DNA from: Pseudobutyrivibrio sp.
GTDB taxonomy: Bacteria; Bacillota; Clostridia; Lachnospirales; Lachnospiraceae
Length of the DNA: 64,000 nt
NCBI GenBank assembly: GCA_024697025.1
Contig: JAILGH010000012.1
Span: forward strand, 1-64,000
Direction: 5' to 3'
A program made the position numbers and the translations under genes. This document shows, piece by piece, positions 48,752-58,440 of the stretch (the first letter of the stretch is position 1; each line of letters starts with the position of its first letter). The notes under the pieces were generated by a model, which worked only from the letters and a program-made list of their open reading frames with translations, was not told where the DNA came from and searched no databases.

Positions 48752-49294
48752 TTATTTACCAGAAACAATGTACTCAATTGAAATCATGTTGTCACCTTCA
48801 AAGATGAAATTCAAGTCAGTACCATTCTTTGTGTATGTTAAAGATGAATCAGTTGCATTTGATGACTCACCATAGGCTGCTATAACATCATCCTTTGAAC
48901 TAGCAAGGCTAATTCCCTCTGCTGTAGCAACGTTGTCAGTTCTAAGCGTAACTGAAAGAATTAAATCCTTGTCATCCTGTGGATATGTCTGAACTTCAAA
49001 ATCGCTGTATGTGTATAACTTACCGATACCATCAGCTGCACAGCTAGGTGACTCAAAATACTTCTGTGGCTCTCCAAGCTTATCTACAATTGGAGCTGCA
49101 TCAGTATCTACAGCAATCTGAGTACCATTATAATCAAAGACGAATCCGCTGCCAGCTTGAGCTGTGCCAGATGTGTCAGACCCCTGACCCTCTGTCTCGA
49201 TAACCTTTGTTCCGTCTGAATCGCCACAAGCTACCATAGAAAGTGCCATAGCAGCAATAAGTGCGAATGCAAGTAATTTGTTTTTCATTTTCAT
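48752..49294 (-). CDS. Secreted lipoprotein of unknown function
   Basis: Lipobox MKNKLLAFALIAAMALSMVACGDSDG. Confidence 0.8.
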   Translation of the reverse strand: MKMKNKLLAFALIAAMALSMVACGDSDGTKVIETEGQGSDTSGTAQAGSGFVFDYNGTQIAVDTDAAPIVDKLGEPQKYFESPSCAADGIGKLYTYSDFEVQTYPQDDKDLILSVTLRTDNVATAEGISLASSKDDVIAAYGESSNATDSSLTYTKNGTDLNFIFEGDNMISIEYIVSGK

Positions 49295-49307
49295 TAATCC
49301 TCCTATA

Positions 49308-50540
49308 TTATTGAATTACAGGGTATTTGCTCGGATCATAATTGTGGGTATTCTTGTGTGCATTTGAATACGCCCAAAGATCCGCGTCATGCCAATAGAA
49401 AATCAGCGTACCATCCAACTGAAGATTTGGATCGTAGTGATACCAGCCTTCGCCAATATCAATCAACAACCAGTAATGACCTCTGGTATCTCTTATCTTT
49501 TCGATTTCCATATTTTTAATGCCCAAACGATTAAGAAGAACTTCCGCTGTCTTCTGCTTAACCGTACAATCCCCAACATGGTAATACATTCCTTTGTAAG
49601 CTGCAGAATATAAATCATCTATTCCTGCAGTCTCAGAATAAGAGATGTTGTTGACAACCCAGTCAAACACGGCCTTAGCCTGTGTCTTTTGATCCATTCC
49701 TGAAACAATTATCTGGGCCAGAACCTGGTCGGCCAACTCGTTGACCTTTTCTTCAGTTGCCTCGGCAATTCTAGCAGATACAATTTTGACTGTTGTTTCC
49801 TTTTCAGTCTTGTTACCTGCTCCATCCACCGCTATATATTTTACCTTGTATACACCTCTTTTATCAACATTAACTTCTGAGCTGTCTACTTCAAGCTTAG
49901 GATTTTCATCCTTATCATCGGTAACCTTAACATTTTTTCTATAAGAAACCGAGTCGCCCTGTGCTATTTCAAGGGGTTCAACGCCAGTGATTTCTGGTGG
50001 AGTTGTGTCTTCTACAACCTTACATGGTAGGGATACCTCTGTTTTGTTTCCAGATGTATCTTCCACTACTATGTTTGCATCAAAAGAACCCTCTTTTGTA
50101 AAATCATATTTCTTATCAAAATCGATAGTGCAATTTGTTACATCGATAACCGATTCCACTAAATCAGCTGCTGCTGGGGCCTCTGCAGTAGTGTACATTT
50201 CTACTGAATCTGTAGCTAGCGTAACTTTAGGGGCAATAGTATCCTGCACATGCAAAACCGTTTTATAATCTCTTTTTCCAAAAATTGGCATCTTCCATTG
50301 AACTACTAGATTGTAGTCTCCTGGAACATTTATGTCAAAATCGGAATCCTTAGATAACTTAGCCCCTTCCGCCTCATGTTTTAATAAATCCCCAACAGTA
50401 ATCTCTCCACTGCCAGCCTCTATGTAAACATCGCGGTACACTAAATCAGACTGGGAATGATAATAAACCCCGCCTGCAGTAATTAAGCCGCCTAGCACTA
50501 AAACTAGTGCAACGATAATTATTAGCTTTCTCTTATTCAT
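49308..50540 (-). CDS. Secreted transglutaminase-like protein with Ig-like (DUF5011-type) repeats
   Basis: N-terminal TM; DTIAPKVTL / DTTPPEITG repeats; VGDCTVKQKTAEVLL, RGHYWLLIDIGEGWYHYDPN Cys/His/Asp triad. Confidence 0.85.
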   Translation of the reverse strand: MNKRKLIIIVALVLVLGGLITAGGVYYHSQSDLVYRDVYIEAGSGEITVGDLLKHEAEGAKLSKDSDFDINVPGDYNLVVQWKMPIFGKRDYKTVLHVQDTIAPKVTLATDSVEMYTTAEAPAAADLVESVIDVTNCTIDFDKKYDFTKEGSFDANIVVEDTSGNKTEVSLPCKVVEDTTPPEITGVEPLEIAQGDSVSYRKNVKVTDDKDENPKLEVDSSEVNVDKRGVYKVKYIAVDGAGNKTEKETTVKIVSARIAEATEEKVNELADQVLAQIIVSGMDQKTQAKAVFDWVVNNISYSETAGIDDLYSAAYKGMYYHVGDCTVKQKTAEVLLNRLGIKNMEIEKIRDTRGHYWLLIDIGEGWYHYDPNLQLDGTLIFYWHDADLWAYSNAHKNTHNYDPSKYPVIQ

Positions 50541-50579
50541 GTTTAATACCCTTTACCCTAACATGCTTTCTGCATTATA

Positions 50580-51431
50580 TTACTTTTGACCGAAAAGTAA
50601 AATATTAGAACAATAATTATTTATTTGCGATTGTCCCACGTAATTCAAATACTCATCGTAATCTATATAAAATCGCTGTCCCCAGCTTGATATCTCTATC
50701 ATCCGACGGTATCTGTCCGCATCCGCTTGTTCCACAATTCCTGTAGCCGTCACATAGTGGCTATTGGTTGTGTTATGTCCAAGTCGTCCATCATCAAGAG
50801 TCAAATAATTATCTACAAATAGTTGTCTTTCCTTATTATACTTGTAAAGCTTAAGACTGTTACCTTTTGAATATAGCCCCCAAATCACTGGAATATTTTG
50901 TGAAAGCATGTCCCTCATTTTCTCATACATATTAACATGGCCATTTCGCCCATTCCATTTTAAGGAATACTCACAACCATTTCCCCTAAGATTTCTGCGC
51001 AAATATCTAATCATTTGTATAGGAAGAATTCCAATTGCATATCCACCTTCCTTGGAGTTGCCAAACAAAAATTCATGTAGAAATAATCTGATGAAAAATC
51101 TCTTTGAAACATAGTCCCTAACTATATTTAGATATTCTCTTTTGGAAATTGTACGTCGATTTGCAATATATAAAGCAGTATCAACTGCAGCAATCAATCC
51201 ACATCCCTGACCACTGATGTTGCAGGACTGGATTCCTTCAAACCAGTTTTGACTGCCACCATAGCTGGCCTTGCCCTCGTCATCAACAACCTCTATATAT
51301 TTTTCCTCAAGGCCAATTCGCTCCATAGCATTTCCCCTACAAAGAATTTCACTATTGAGTTTATCATTCTTTAGTTTTTCAAACAATTGATAAATTTCTA
51401 GATTAGGCAAAAAACTCCTTGACACATTCAC
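50580..51431 (-). CDS. Putative C39-like/papain-fold cysteine peptidase-like protein
   Basis: SGQGCGLIAAVDTALYIANR (Cys), SHYVTATGIV (His), ISSWGQRFYIDYDEY; no obvious signal peptide. Confidence 0.55.
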   Translation of the reverse strand: MNVSRSFLPNLEIYQLFEKLKNDKLNSEILCRGNAMERIGLEEKYIEVVDDEGKASYGGSQNWFEGIQSCNISGQGCGLIAAVDTALYIANRRTISKREYLNIVRDYVSKRFFIRLFLHEFLFGNSKEGGYAIGILPIQMIRYLRRNLRGNGCEYSLKWNGRNGHVNMYEKMRDMLSQNIPVIWGLYSKGNSLKLYKYNKERQLFVDNYLTLDDGRLGHNTTNSHYVTATGIVEQADADRYRRMIEISSWGQRFYIDYDEYLNYVGQSQINNYCSNILLFGQK

Positions 51432-51509
51432 CGCATTAATATAGAATAACGATTGTCGTCAGCAAGCCGACATTTAATTGGCTGAGATTGGCACCGTTTG
51501 CTAGTTTCA

Positions 51510-51639
51510 AGTTGGCTGAGATTGGCACCATCGTTTCAACAAGTTGAAACTCTGGCACTAAGCGCGAGTGGCTCAGTTGGTGGAGCACCACCTTGCCAAG
51601 GTGGGGGTCGCGGGTTCGAGTCCCGTCTCGCGCTCGATA
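51510..51639. repeat. Right arm of a ~130-bp near-perfect inverted repeat containing tRNA-Gly; left arm ~48501-48630
   Basis: GTTGGCTGAGATTGGCACCATCGTTTCAAC(A/T)AGTTGAAACTCTGGCACTAAGCGCGAG... plus the whole tRNA present on both sides in opposite orientation, one mismatch seen. Confidence 0.92.
51562..51634 (+). tRNA. tRNA-Gly (anticodon GCC), second copy
   Basis: Same sequence as 48506-48578 on opposite strand. Confidence 0.96.
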
Positions 51640-51641
51640 AT

Positions 51642-51681
51642 AAAAAATAGGAGATGTCCGATAGGATGTCTCTTATTTTTT
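51642..51681 (+). terminator. Terminator downstream of right tRNA-Gly
   Basis: AAAAAATAGGAGA...TCTCTTATTTTTTATT. Confidence 0.7.
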
Positions 51682-51700
51682 ATTGTCGAGTTCTTTAGAT

Positions 51701-51895
51701 CGAGACGGGACGAAGAGCATCATGGAATTCGACGGATACGGAGAAATTCCGTGATGCCACGACGCAGCCGTGCGAAGCACATATAATGCTGCGTCTTCCC
51801 GATTTATGTTTCCTTAAACCCGTCTCGCGCTCATTAGAAAAATCGAGACGGGACCTTCGGATGCAGCCCGTGCGAAGCACACTTTAATGGCTGCA
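51701..51895 (+). repeat. Palindromic array outward of right tRNA-Gly
   Basis: Hairpins GCATCATGGAATT/AATTCCGTGATGC (51717-51757), GACGCAGC/GCTGCGTC (51761-51795), CCCGTCTCG/CGAGACGGG (51819-51852), TGCAGCC/GGCTGCA (51862-51895). Confidence 0.8.
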
Positions 51896-51937
51896 CCTCT
51901 CCCGTACAGAATGACTTAAATGCTCATACTGAGCGTA

Positions 51938-51973
51938 GCCTCACCTGTGGACCAGACAGGAGGGGCTTTTTTA
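51938..51973 (+). terminator. Rho-independent terminator closing the palindromic region
   Basis: GCCTCACCTGT-GGACCAG-ACAGGAGGGGC-TTTTTT. Confidence 0.8.
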
Positions 51974-52118
51974 TTTATGCTTATTATTTCTCTTGTCGAG
52001 AAAGTTAAGCAACGCTAGAAAGCACAAACCAAAAAACACCCTTAGCAACACCTAAAGATTAACTCTTTAAGCTATTACTAAGGATGTCTCCTATCAAAAA
52101 CCAAATTTTAAACTCAGA

Positions 52119-52481
52119 TTATGAATATAATCTCTTTACGTTGCTCTCTACAACATTAACTGGCTTGATGTGGAACTCTCCATTAAGGAAAGCTTCAAGC
52201 TGGCCATATGTATTGATAGCCTTGCCGTTAACTAAGATAATGAAAGGCTTCTGGCCATCCTCATTGAGTGTCATTCTATAATCTACTCTATCCAAAGCAT
52301 ATTCAATGCCCATCTCATATAAATCAAAATAAGCGATTGAGTTGCCAAGTGTGTGGTCTGATGTAATCCAATATTCCTCAACGATGTTAACCTTTGGATC
52401 TATCATTGATAATTTTATAAATTTGTCTGCATATTCTTCTCTTAATAATTTGTACTCTTTGTTAAGTGTTGTAAGTTCCAT
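52119..52481 (-). CDS. Hypothetical protein
   Basis: Start trimmed to MELTTLNKEYKLLREEYADKF; no family recognised. Confidence 0.6.
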   Translation of the reverse strand: MELTTLNKEYKLLREEYADKFIKLSMIDPKVNIVEEYWITSDHTLGNSIAYFDLYEMGIEYALDRVDYRMTLNEDGQKPFIILVNGKAINTYGQLEAFLNGEFHIKPVNVVESNVKRLYS

Positions 52482-52736
52482 TTTACACCTCATAAAACCT
52501 TTGCAAAAACTACTACTTTTCACACAAACACTTTAAAGATATCACCTTTAGCGTTATATGTCAATATATTTTTTAAAAATTTATAGTTTTATAACGCATC
52601 GGCAATTTTTCGCGTATTTTTAACGTTTTTCTGCATAATCCTAAGTGTGAATTTTTAGTGTTTTTGCATCATTGCATTATCATACTTTAGTCTAGTAAAA
52701 TAAAACTGCACATTACTAGGGTGAGGAGGGACAATA

Positions 52737-54503
52737 ATGATGAAAAAATCAAAATTCAAGCTTACTTTGAATGCATTATTGTTAATAATTGCACTTCCAT
52801 TAATTGTTGCGCTAATAGTTTGCAACGTCTACAACAATTTTAAGCTCAGTAGCATCAAGGACTCTACTAAAGAGACTTACTACGATATGCTTTATGGAAT
52901 CAGTGCAGATCTTTTATCGGCTGAGAGAGATTTCTATCAGGCTCAACTTTCAGGCACACAGATTATTGCATATAGACAGTATGCCAGTGCGTCACAATTA
53001 GCTGCATATAACGACCAATACACTGCTATGGTTAAAGCAGTTCAAGATGAGGTTGATAAGGCAGTTTCTCGTGCTCAGACTAGCAATAGTCTATGGCAAA
53101 CTGTAGTTTCAGAAGATGGAAATAATCTTGCATCATGCTATGATGATTTCAATGCAGCTTTGGGAACTTGGCAAAAGGACTACGCTTTTAACACTAATCC
53201 TGCTAGCGCGCAGGTTTGGGCAAATGATTTTGATACAGCCAGAGGCAAGCTTAACGAGATGAATGAAATCGTTGAGAAATGGGCAGATGCCAAGACAGCC
53301 AGAACTGATGATGAGCTTAGAACTTCTATTCTCTCAAATGCTATCATTTTTGGTGTAGTATCTGCAGTTCTTCTTATATTTACTATCCTAATGCTGTTAG
53401 CTATTTCTAAGAACATGAAGAAAATCCGCAATGCAGTTAATCGAATTTCTAGCGGCGATTTTGTTACAAAGGTGGAACCAAATTCATTTATCAGTGACTT
53501 TGAGGCTATTGGAGTATCACTCGAAGCTATGCGTCACGATTTGAGAAATGCTTTAGTTCAGATTATCAATCATGCTAACGATGTAAATGACAAGGCCGAG
53601 CTTACTAAGGATAACATCACAGCTTCACAGCTAACCACCACCAATATCAACTCAGCTGTTTTTGATATTGCTGAAGGTGCTACAGCAATGGCTCAAGATG
53701 TATCAGGTACATCTGCTATCACAGTAAGCATTGGTGATTCCGTTAATAACGTTATTGATTCTGCCAATACCAACCTTGACAAAGGCCACAAAGTATATGA
53801 CGAATCAGCAAAGATTAAAGAGCAGCTTGAGCAATTAAAGCTTCAGGATCAACAGACAGACTCTATCGCAGGAGAGGTTGCAAACTCCGTTGGTGAAACT
53901 GCAAATGTTGTTTCTCAGATTACTGCTGCAGCTGAAGGCATTATTAATATTTCTAACCAGACCAATTTACTTGCGCTTAACGCATCAATTGAGGCTGCCC
54001 GTGCTGGTGAGGCCGGCAAAGGATTCGCCGTTGTTGCCGACAACATCAAGAATCTTGCAGAAGAGACCAACACTCTTGCAGGAGAAATCACAGGAATGCT
54101 TTCTACAATAACTCAGTACTCAGATAATAATAAGAAGTTGGCTGAGGACATCAAGGCTGCTACAGCCAGCGAGGCCGTTGCTCTTGAAGACATGAGTGTT
54201 TCATTCAACCAGATGATGCTTCTCTTACAGGAGACAGAGGTTGGAACCAAGCAGATTGTTGATTTAGTTAACTCAGTTAACGCAGACAAGAACAGCATTC
54301 TTAGCTCAATAGAATCATTGTCTAGTATCTCTGAGGAGAACGCTGCTTCTACTGAGGAGACTAGCGCAAACCTTGCTCAACTGGATTCCAACATGGAAGC
54401 AGTTGTTAGCCAGGCTAAAGATTTACAGAAAATTGCAGAGAATCTTACCGAGAGCGTACGTTTCTTTAAGGTTGAGCTTCCAGCTATAGAATCTGAAGCA
54501 TAA
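52737..54503 (+). CDS. Methyl-accepting chemotaxis protein
   Basis: Two TM segments, HAMP-like region, signalling-tip-like [38 protein letters not shown]. Confidence 0.95.
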   Translation: MMKKSKFKLTLNALLLIIALPLIVALIVCNVYNNFKLSSIKDSTKETYYDMLYGISADLLSAERDFYQAQLSGTQIIAYRQYASASQLAAYNDQYTAMVKAVQDEVDKAVSRAQTSNSLWQTVVSEDGNNLASCYDDFNAALGTWQKDYAFNTNPASAQVWANDFDTARGKLNEMNEIVEKWADAKTARTDDELRTSILSNAIIFGVVSAVLLIFTILMLLAISKNMKKIRNAVNRISSGDFVTKVEPNSFISDFEAIGVSLEAMRHDLRNALVQIINHANDVNDKAELTKDNITASQLTTTNINSAVFDIAEGATAMAQDVSGTSAITVSIGDSVNNVIDSANTNLDKGHKVYDESAKIKEQLEQLKLQDQQTDSIAGEVANSVGETANVVSQITAAAEGIINISNQTNLLALNASIEAARAGEAGKGFAVVADNIKNLAEETNTLAGEITGMLSTITQYSDNNKKLAEDIKAATASEAVALEDMSVSFNQMMLLLQETEVGTKQIVDLVNSVNADKNSILSSIESLSSISEENAASTEETSANLAQLDSNMEAVVSQAKDLQKIAENLTESVRFFKVELPAIESEA

Positions 54504-54548
54504 AGTGGTATAATAGGTGGCATATTCTTCTATGGAGGACCCACCATT

Positions 54549-55412
54549 ATGAAAACCAACGACAAAATAAAAGGTATTACCTTTATCTTACTTGCAGCAT
54601 TTGGCTTTTCACTTATGACATTTTTTATCAGGATTTCCGGAGATTTGCCTACCATGCAAAAGGCATTCTTTAGAAATTTCGTTGCACTATTTGTTGCCAT
54701 TGGAGTAATGATAAAATCCGGTGAAAAGTATGTAGTAGGCAAAGGTAACCGATTAGATATTTTTATGCGATGTGCTTTTGGTACCTCTGGACTGATTGCC
54801 AACTTTTACGCAATAGATAGGCTTGGTATTGCAGATGCCAATATGTTAAACAAGCTATCTCCTTTCTTTGCGATTATACTTTCAGTCTTCATACTCAAGG
54901 AAGTACCAAATCGTTTCGATATTGTTTCAACTATAATTGCTTTTATAGGAGCATTATTTATCATTAGGCCTACCGGTTCCTTTTCTCAGGTCTTTCCTGC
55001 TCTCGCAGGACTGTTTGGTGGATTCGGAGCTGGAACGGCTTATGTATTTGTACGAAAGCTTGGAAAAAAGGGAGTCAAGACTCCCGTTATAGTGGCGTCC
55101 TTTTCAGGTTTTTCCTGCATTGTTACGTTGCCATTTTTAATAGCTCAATTCAAGCCAATGTCAGGTCGTCAGCTGCTTTGTCTGTTACTTGCAGGCGTTG
55201 CTGCCTCTCTTGGACAGTTTTCTATTACAACAGCGTACAAGTATGCTCCTGCAAAGGAAATCTCAGTATTCGATTATACTCAGGTGATTTTTGCAGCCCT
55301 CCTTGGCATTGCATTCCTTGGAGAGCTACCAGAGAAACTTAGTATTATTGGATATGCTATCATCATCGGAATTGCAGTCATCCGATGGAAGAGAAATCTT
55401 AAATCAGAATAA
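54549..55412 (+). CDS. DMT/EamA-family transporter
   Basis: ~10 TM; ISVFDYTQVIFAALLGIAFLGELPEKLSIIGYAIII. Confidence 0.9.
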   Translation: MKTNDKIKGITFILLAAFGFSLMTFFIRISGDLPTMQKAFFRNFVALFVAIGVMIKSGEKYVVGKGNRLDIFMRCAFGTSGLIANFYAIDRLGIADANMLNKLSPFFAIILSVFILKEVPNRFDIVSTIIAFIGALFIIRPTGSFSQVFPALAGLFGGFGAGTAYVFVRKLGKKGVKTPVIVASFSGFSCIVTLPFLIAQFKPMSGRQLLCLLLAGVAASLGQFSITTAYKYAPAKEISVFDYTQVIFAALLGIAFLGELPEKLSIIGYAIIIGIAVIRWKRNLKSE

Positions 55413-56738
55413 TTAATCTTTAAACACTTTAGGCCATAATCCTTTAACCGGTACCATAAGGAATATGGCCTTTATTACGTTATCAGCAATCATGCAACAC
55501 CATACGTACACAAGCCCTTGATTGAAATAATGTAGGCCTATGTAGGTGGATAAAATTCTTATTAGCCACATTCCACCGCTTTCAACAATAAAGGGATATT
55601 TAGTCCGTCCCAATCCATAATATATTCCCTCAGAAATAATATACATTCCAAAGAAAGGTTCGTTAAAAGCTACCATTTTAAGTACTTTTGCCCCCAATTC
55701 GATTACACTTCTATCGCTAGTAAAAAATGTCATAAGTGGTGTTGCAAAAATATACAACAACACTCCGCTAAGAGTCATTACGCCAATTGTGGCAACTACA
55801 CTGCTGACACATATCTTGCGATACTTGTCATAATTCTTCTCACCGTAGGCGATTCCTACCATGGTATTTGCGGCAGACTTAAAGCCATAGCCGCCAATAT
55901 AAAACAGTTCTTCTGCACCTACAGCAATACTATGGGCCGCAAAAATAACTGTATTCATATGTGCAACCAAACCAGCAAAAACTATGTATCCTGAGGTGGA
56001 AGCTAAGTTAATAAGTAAAACTGGATATGCCAAACGCCACATCCTAACTAATATATCCTTATCAAAATCAAAAAGCTTTCCACTGAAGTCAAATTCAGCA
56101 TGGCGCAATGCACCTATCAGCATTACAATTCCACCAAATATAGCAGATATGCAGGTTGCGTAAGCCGCACCATCTACGCCCCAACCAAACACATATATAA
56201 ACACATAATCCAAAACAACATTTAAAATATTGGCGGCTATACCAATGTACATCGGAGTCTTGGTATCCTTGGTAGCACGAATGGCCGCTGCCATAATAAT
56301 GTTAATAGATTTAAATACAATAGGAATTGAAATCCAAAAGAAATATCTTGTTGCCTCTGGCGCAACCTCAGCCTCAACTCCCATCCATCTAGAGACAAAT
56401 GGGCATATAATCAGACATATTGCCTCCACTACAAGGCCTACTGCTATTGAAAATATAAGACTAAGCTTTGCCGCCTGGCTAATCTTGTGCTTCTCGCCTG
56501 CACCTATGGCTTGTGCAATAAGGGTCATTGTACCCACACCAAAGGCCACCGGTATACTACCTACAAGCCAAGTGATAGTTGTAGACATAGAAACGGCAGC
56601 TGTAGCTTTGGCGCCCAGCTGTCCTACCATTGCTGTATCTACATATTGCATCAGCACTGACAAAATATGCTCCAACATAGTTGGAAGTGCCACAGCAAGC
56701 ACTGTTAAAAAAATGTTGTCTCTATTATTTCTTTTCAT
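55413..56738 (-). CDS. MATE-family efflux transporter
   Basis: LPTMLEHILSVLMQYVDTAMVGQLGAKATAAVSMS. Confidence 0.93.
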   Translation of the reverse strand: MKRNNRDNIFLTVLAVALPTMLEHILSVLMQYVDTAMVGQLGAKATAAVSMSTTITWLVGSIPVAFGVGTMTLIAQAIGAGEKHKISQAAKLSLIFSIAVGLVVEAICLIICPFVSRWMGVEAEVAPEATRYFFWISIPIVFKSINIIMAAAIRATKDTKTPMYIGIAANILNVVLDYVFIYVFGWGVDGAAYATCISAIFGGIVMLIGALRHAEFDFSGKLFDFDKDILVRMWRLAYPVLLINLASTSGYIVFAGLVAHMNTVIFAAHSIAVGAEELFYIGGYGFKSAANTMVGIAYGEKNYDKYRKICVSSVVATIGVMTLSGVLLYIFATPLMTFFTSDRSVIELGAKVLKMVAFNEPFFGMYIISEGIYYGLGRTKYPFIVESGGMWLIRILSTYIGLHYFNQGLVYVWCCMIADNVIKAIFLMVPVKGLWPKVFKD

Positions 56739-57195
56739 TATTATTTCCTGGATCATTGGCTCGAATCATGGCTTCAATTATTCTGGCTGCCTTAATGGCA
56801 TCTATTGCCTCCATGACTCTCTTATAATCTGCTTCCTGCTTCGCAATCTTCGCCGAAAACTCCCTTTGCTTTTGTTCAAACTCCTGGGCTTTTTTTGCTT
56901 TTTGCTTGGCAGCTTTCTTTTGAAAAGCTGCATAATCCGCATTGCTGGCAGTTTTGCGGTGTGAAGTTTTAGTCTTGCCCACCACCTTAGTGTGAGTCAG
57001 AACCTTGCCCTTTGCCTCTGCCATCAAAAACTGATATGCCTCAGTGATTCGATTATAAGCAGTGGCATCATTCTTACCTGTTACGTCAGGGTGGCACTTC
57101 TTCACCAAGTCTTTATATGCCATTTTGATTTGTGACGTTGTGGCATTTGCAGATAATCCCAAAATCCCACACGCCTCTTGCCTTGTTCTAATCAT
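56725..57195 (-). CDS. J-domain protein
   Basis: EACGILGLSANATTSQIKMAYKDLVKKCHPDVTGKN with HPD; start trimmed to MIRTRQEACG. Confidence 0.88.
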   Translation of the reverse strand: MIRTRQEACGILGLSANATTSQIKMAYKDLVKKCHPDVTGKNDATAYNRITEAYQFLMAEAKGKVLTHTKVVGKTKTSHRKTASNADYAAFQKKAAKQKAKKAQEFEQKQREFSAKIAKQEADYKRVMEAIDAIKAARIIEAMIRANDPGNNNEKK

Positions 57196-57220
57196 AACTG
57201 CCTCCATGAAAAAGAACGAT

Positions 57221-58432
57221 CTAACTATTCTTCTCCACGTCCAAAACCTCCCCAATAAAATATAAGGAACCTAATACAATTATCTTGTCTTTAAATGATT
57301 TTGCTTGGTCTAAAGCCCTCTCATAGCTTGGGCAAGCTAGCGCTTCCATCCCCAAAGCCTCTAAGGACTTAGCCAACTCTCTTGCTTGCATGGCTCTATC
57401 AGAGTCAACTGTAACGGTGTATATTCGATTAGTAATCGGCTTGATTATCTCTGCCATTTCTACATAATCTTTATCTGCCATTACTGCCATTATAAATGAA
57501 AATTTTTCATTTGGAAATTCGGCTGCAAGACTATCTTGTAAAGCCCTAACTCCCGAAGGATTATGGGCCCCATCAATCAGAATAAATGGGTCCTCAGAAA
57601 TGATTTGCATCCGTCCAGGCCAAACTGCTTTTGCAAGTCCTTCTGCAATTGTCTGCTCATTTATTCTAATGGATAAACAATTAACAATTTCCATCGCAAC
57701 TGACGCATTTTTCCGTTGATACTCGCCAAATAATCCGAGTTTTATTTTCTTATCAACTTCCCCCGCCTCTATAAGCTCGCAGCCCAATTCTAAAGCCTTG
57801 TGGGCAATTACTTTAGCGGCCTCCTTAGGCATTTGCCCCATTACAACAGGCACACCTTCCTTTATTATGCCTGCTTTTTCGCCTGCTATGGCAGCTAAGG
57901 TATCTCCTAAATATGCCGTGTGCTCCAAGCCAATGGAGGTTATAGCGCACACCTCTGGTAACTGAGCAAGTCCATTAGTGGAATCCTTCGCTCCTCCAAG
58001 ACCGGTCTCAAGCACCACGTAATCCACCTGCTGCTCCTTGAAATATATCATTGCCATTGCCAACCAATAATCAAACATTGTAGGCTCTAGCTTAAGTTCC
58101 TTTCCTAGGAGTATTTCGCCTATCCTCGTAACATCCTCACGGGAAATCTGCTTGCCATCAACCTGAATGCGCTCGGTATAGTCAATTAGATGAGGCGAGG
58201 TAAACAATCCCACCTTAAATGGTTTATTGGACGAAAAAGAAGCAGCCTGCAAGATACTACTCACAAATGCTGCCACAGAACCTTTGCCGTTAGTGCCAGC
58301 TATGTGGATGATATGCATCCCCTGCTCTGGATGGTGCAACACCTCCATAAACTCGAGAGTAACATCTCTTCCACATGCCTTGCCAAAACGGCGCTTATTA
58401 TCAATTGTATTAACTACCTGTTCATAAGTCAT
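57221..58432 (-). CDS. folC: Folylpolyglutamate synthase/dihydrofolate synthase family protein
   Basis: HIAGTNGKGSVAAFVSSIL; FTSPHLIDYTERIQVDG; LIDGAHNPSGVRAL. Confidence 0.93.
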   Translation of the reverse strand: MTYEQVVNTIDNKRRFGKACGRDVTLEFMEVLHHPEQGMHIIHIAGTNGKGSVAAFVSSILQAASFSSNKPFKVGLFTSPHLIDYTERIQVDGKQISREDVTRIGEILLGKELKLEPTMFDYWLAMAMIYFKEQQVDYVVLETGLGGAKDSTNGLAQLPEVCAITSIGLEHTAYLGDTLAAIAGEKAGIIKEGVPVVMGQMPKEAAKVIAHKALELGCELIEAGEVDKKIKLGLFGEYQRKNASVAMEIVNCLSIRINEQTIAEGLAKAVWPGRMQIISEDPFILIDGAHNPSGVRALQDSLAAEFPNEKFSFIMAVMADKDYVEMAEIIKPITNRIYTVTVDSDRAMQARELAKSLEALGMEALACPSYERALDQAKSFKDKIIVLGSLYFIGEVLDVEKNS

Positions 58433-58440
58433 TGTTAAAC

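Noticed and set aside
51568-51786. 72-aa + strand ORF MAQLVEHHLAKVGVAGSSPVSRS...
   Set aside because: Translation of the tRNA-Gly sequence and the following repeats; a typical tRNA-derived false ORF.
51695-51880. 61-aa - strand ORF
   Set aside because: Lies within the palindromic array; no ribosome-binding site or domain.
48321-51895. CRISPR array or integron attC sites
   Set aside because: Repeats are too few and irregularly spaced, mirrored about tRNA genes, with no cas/integrase genes and no attC core sequences.
56230-56964. 244-aa + strand ORF
   Set aside because: Antisense to MATE and J-domain genes; no recognisable domain.
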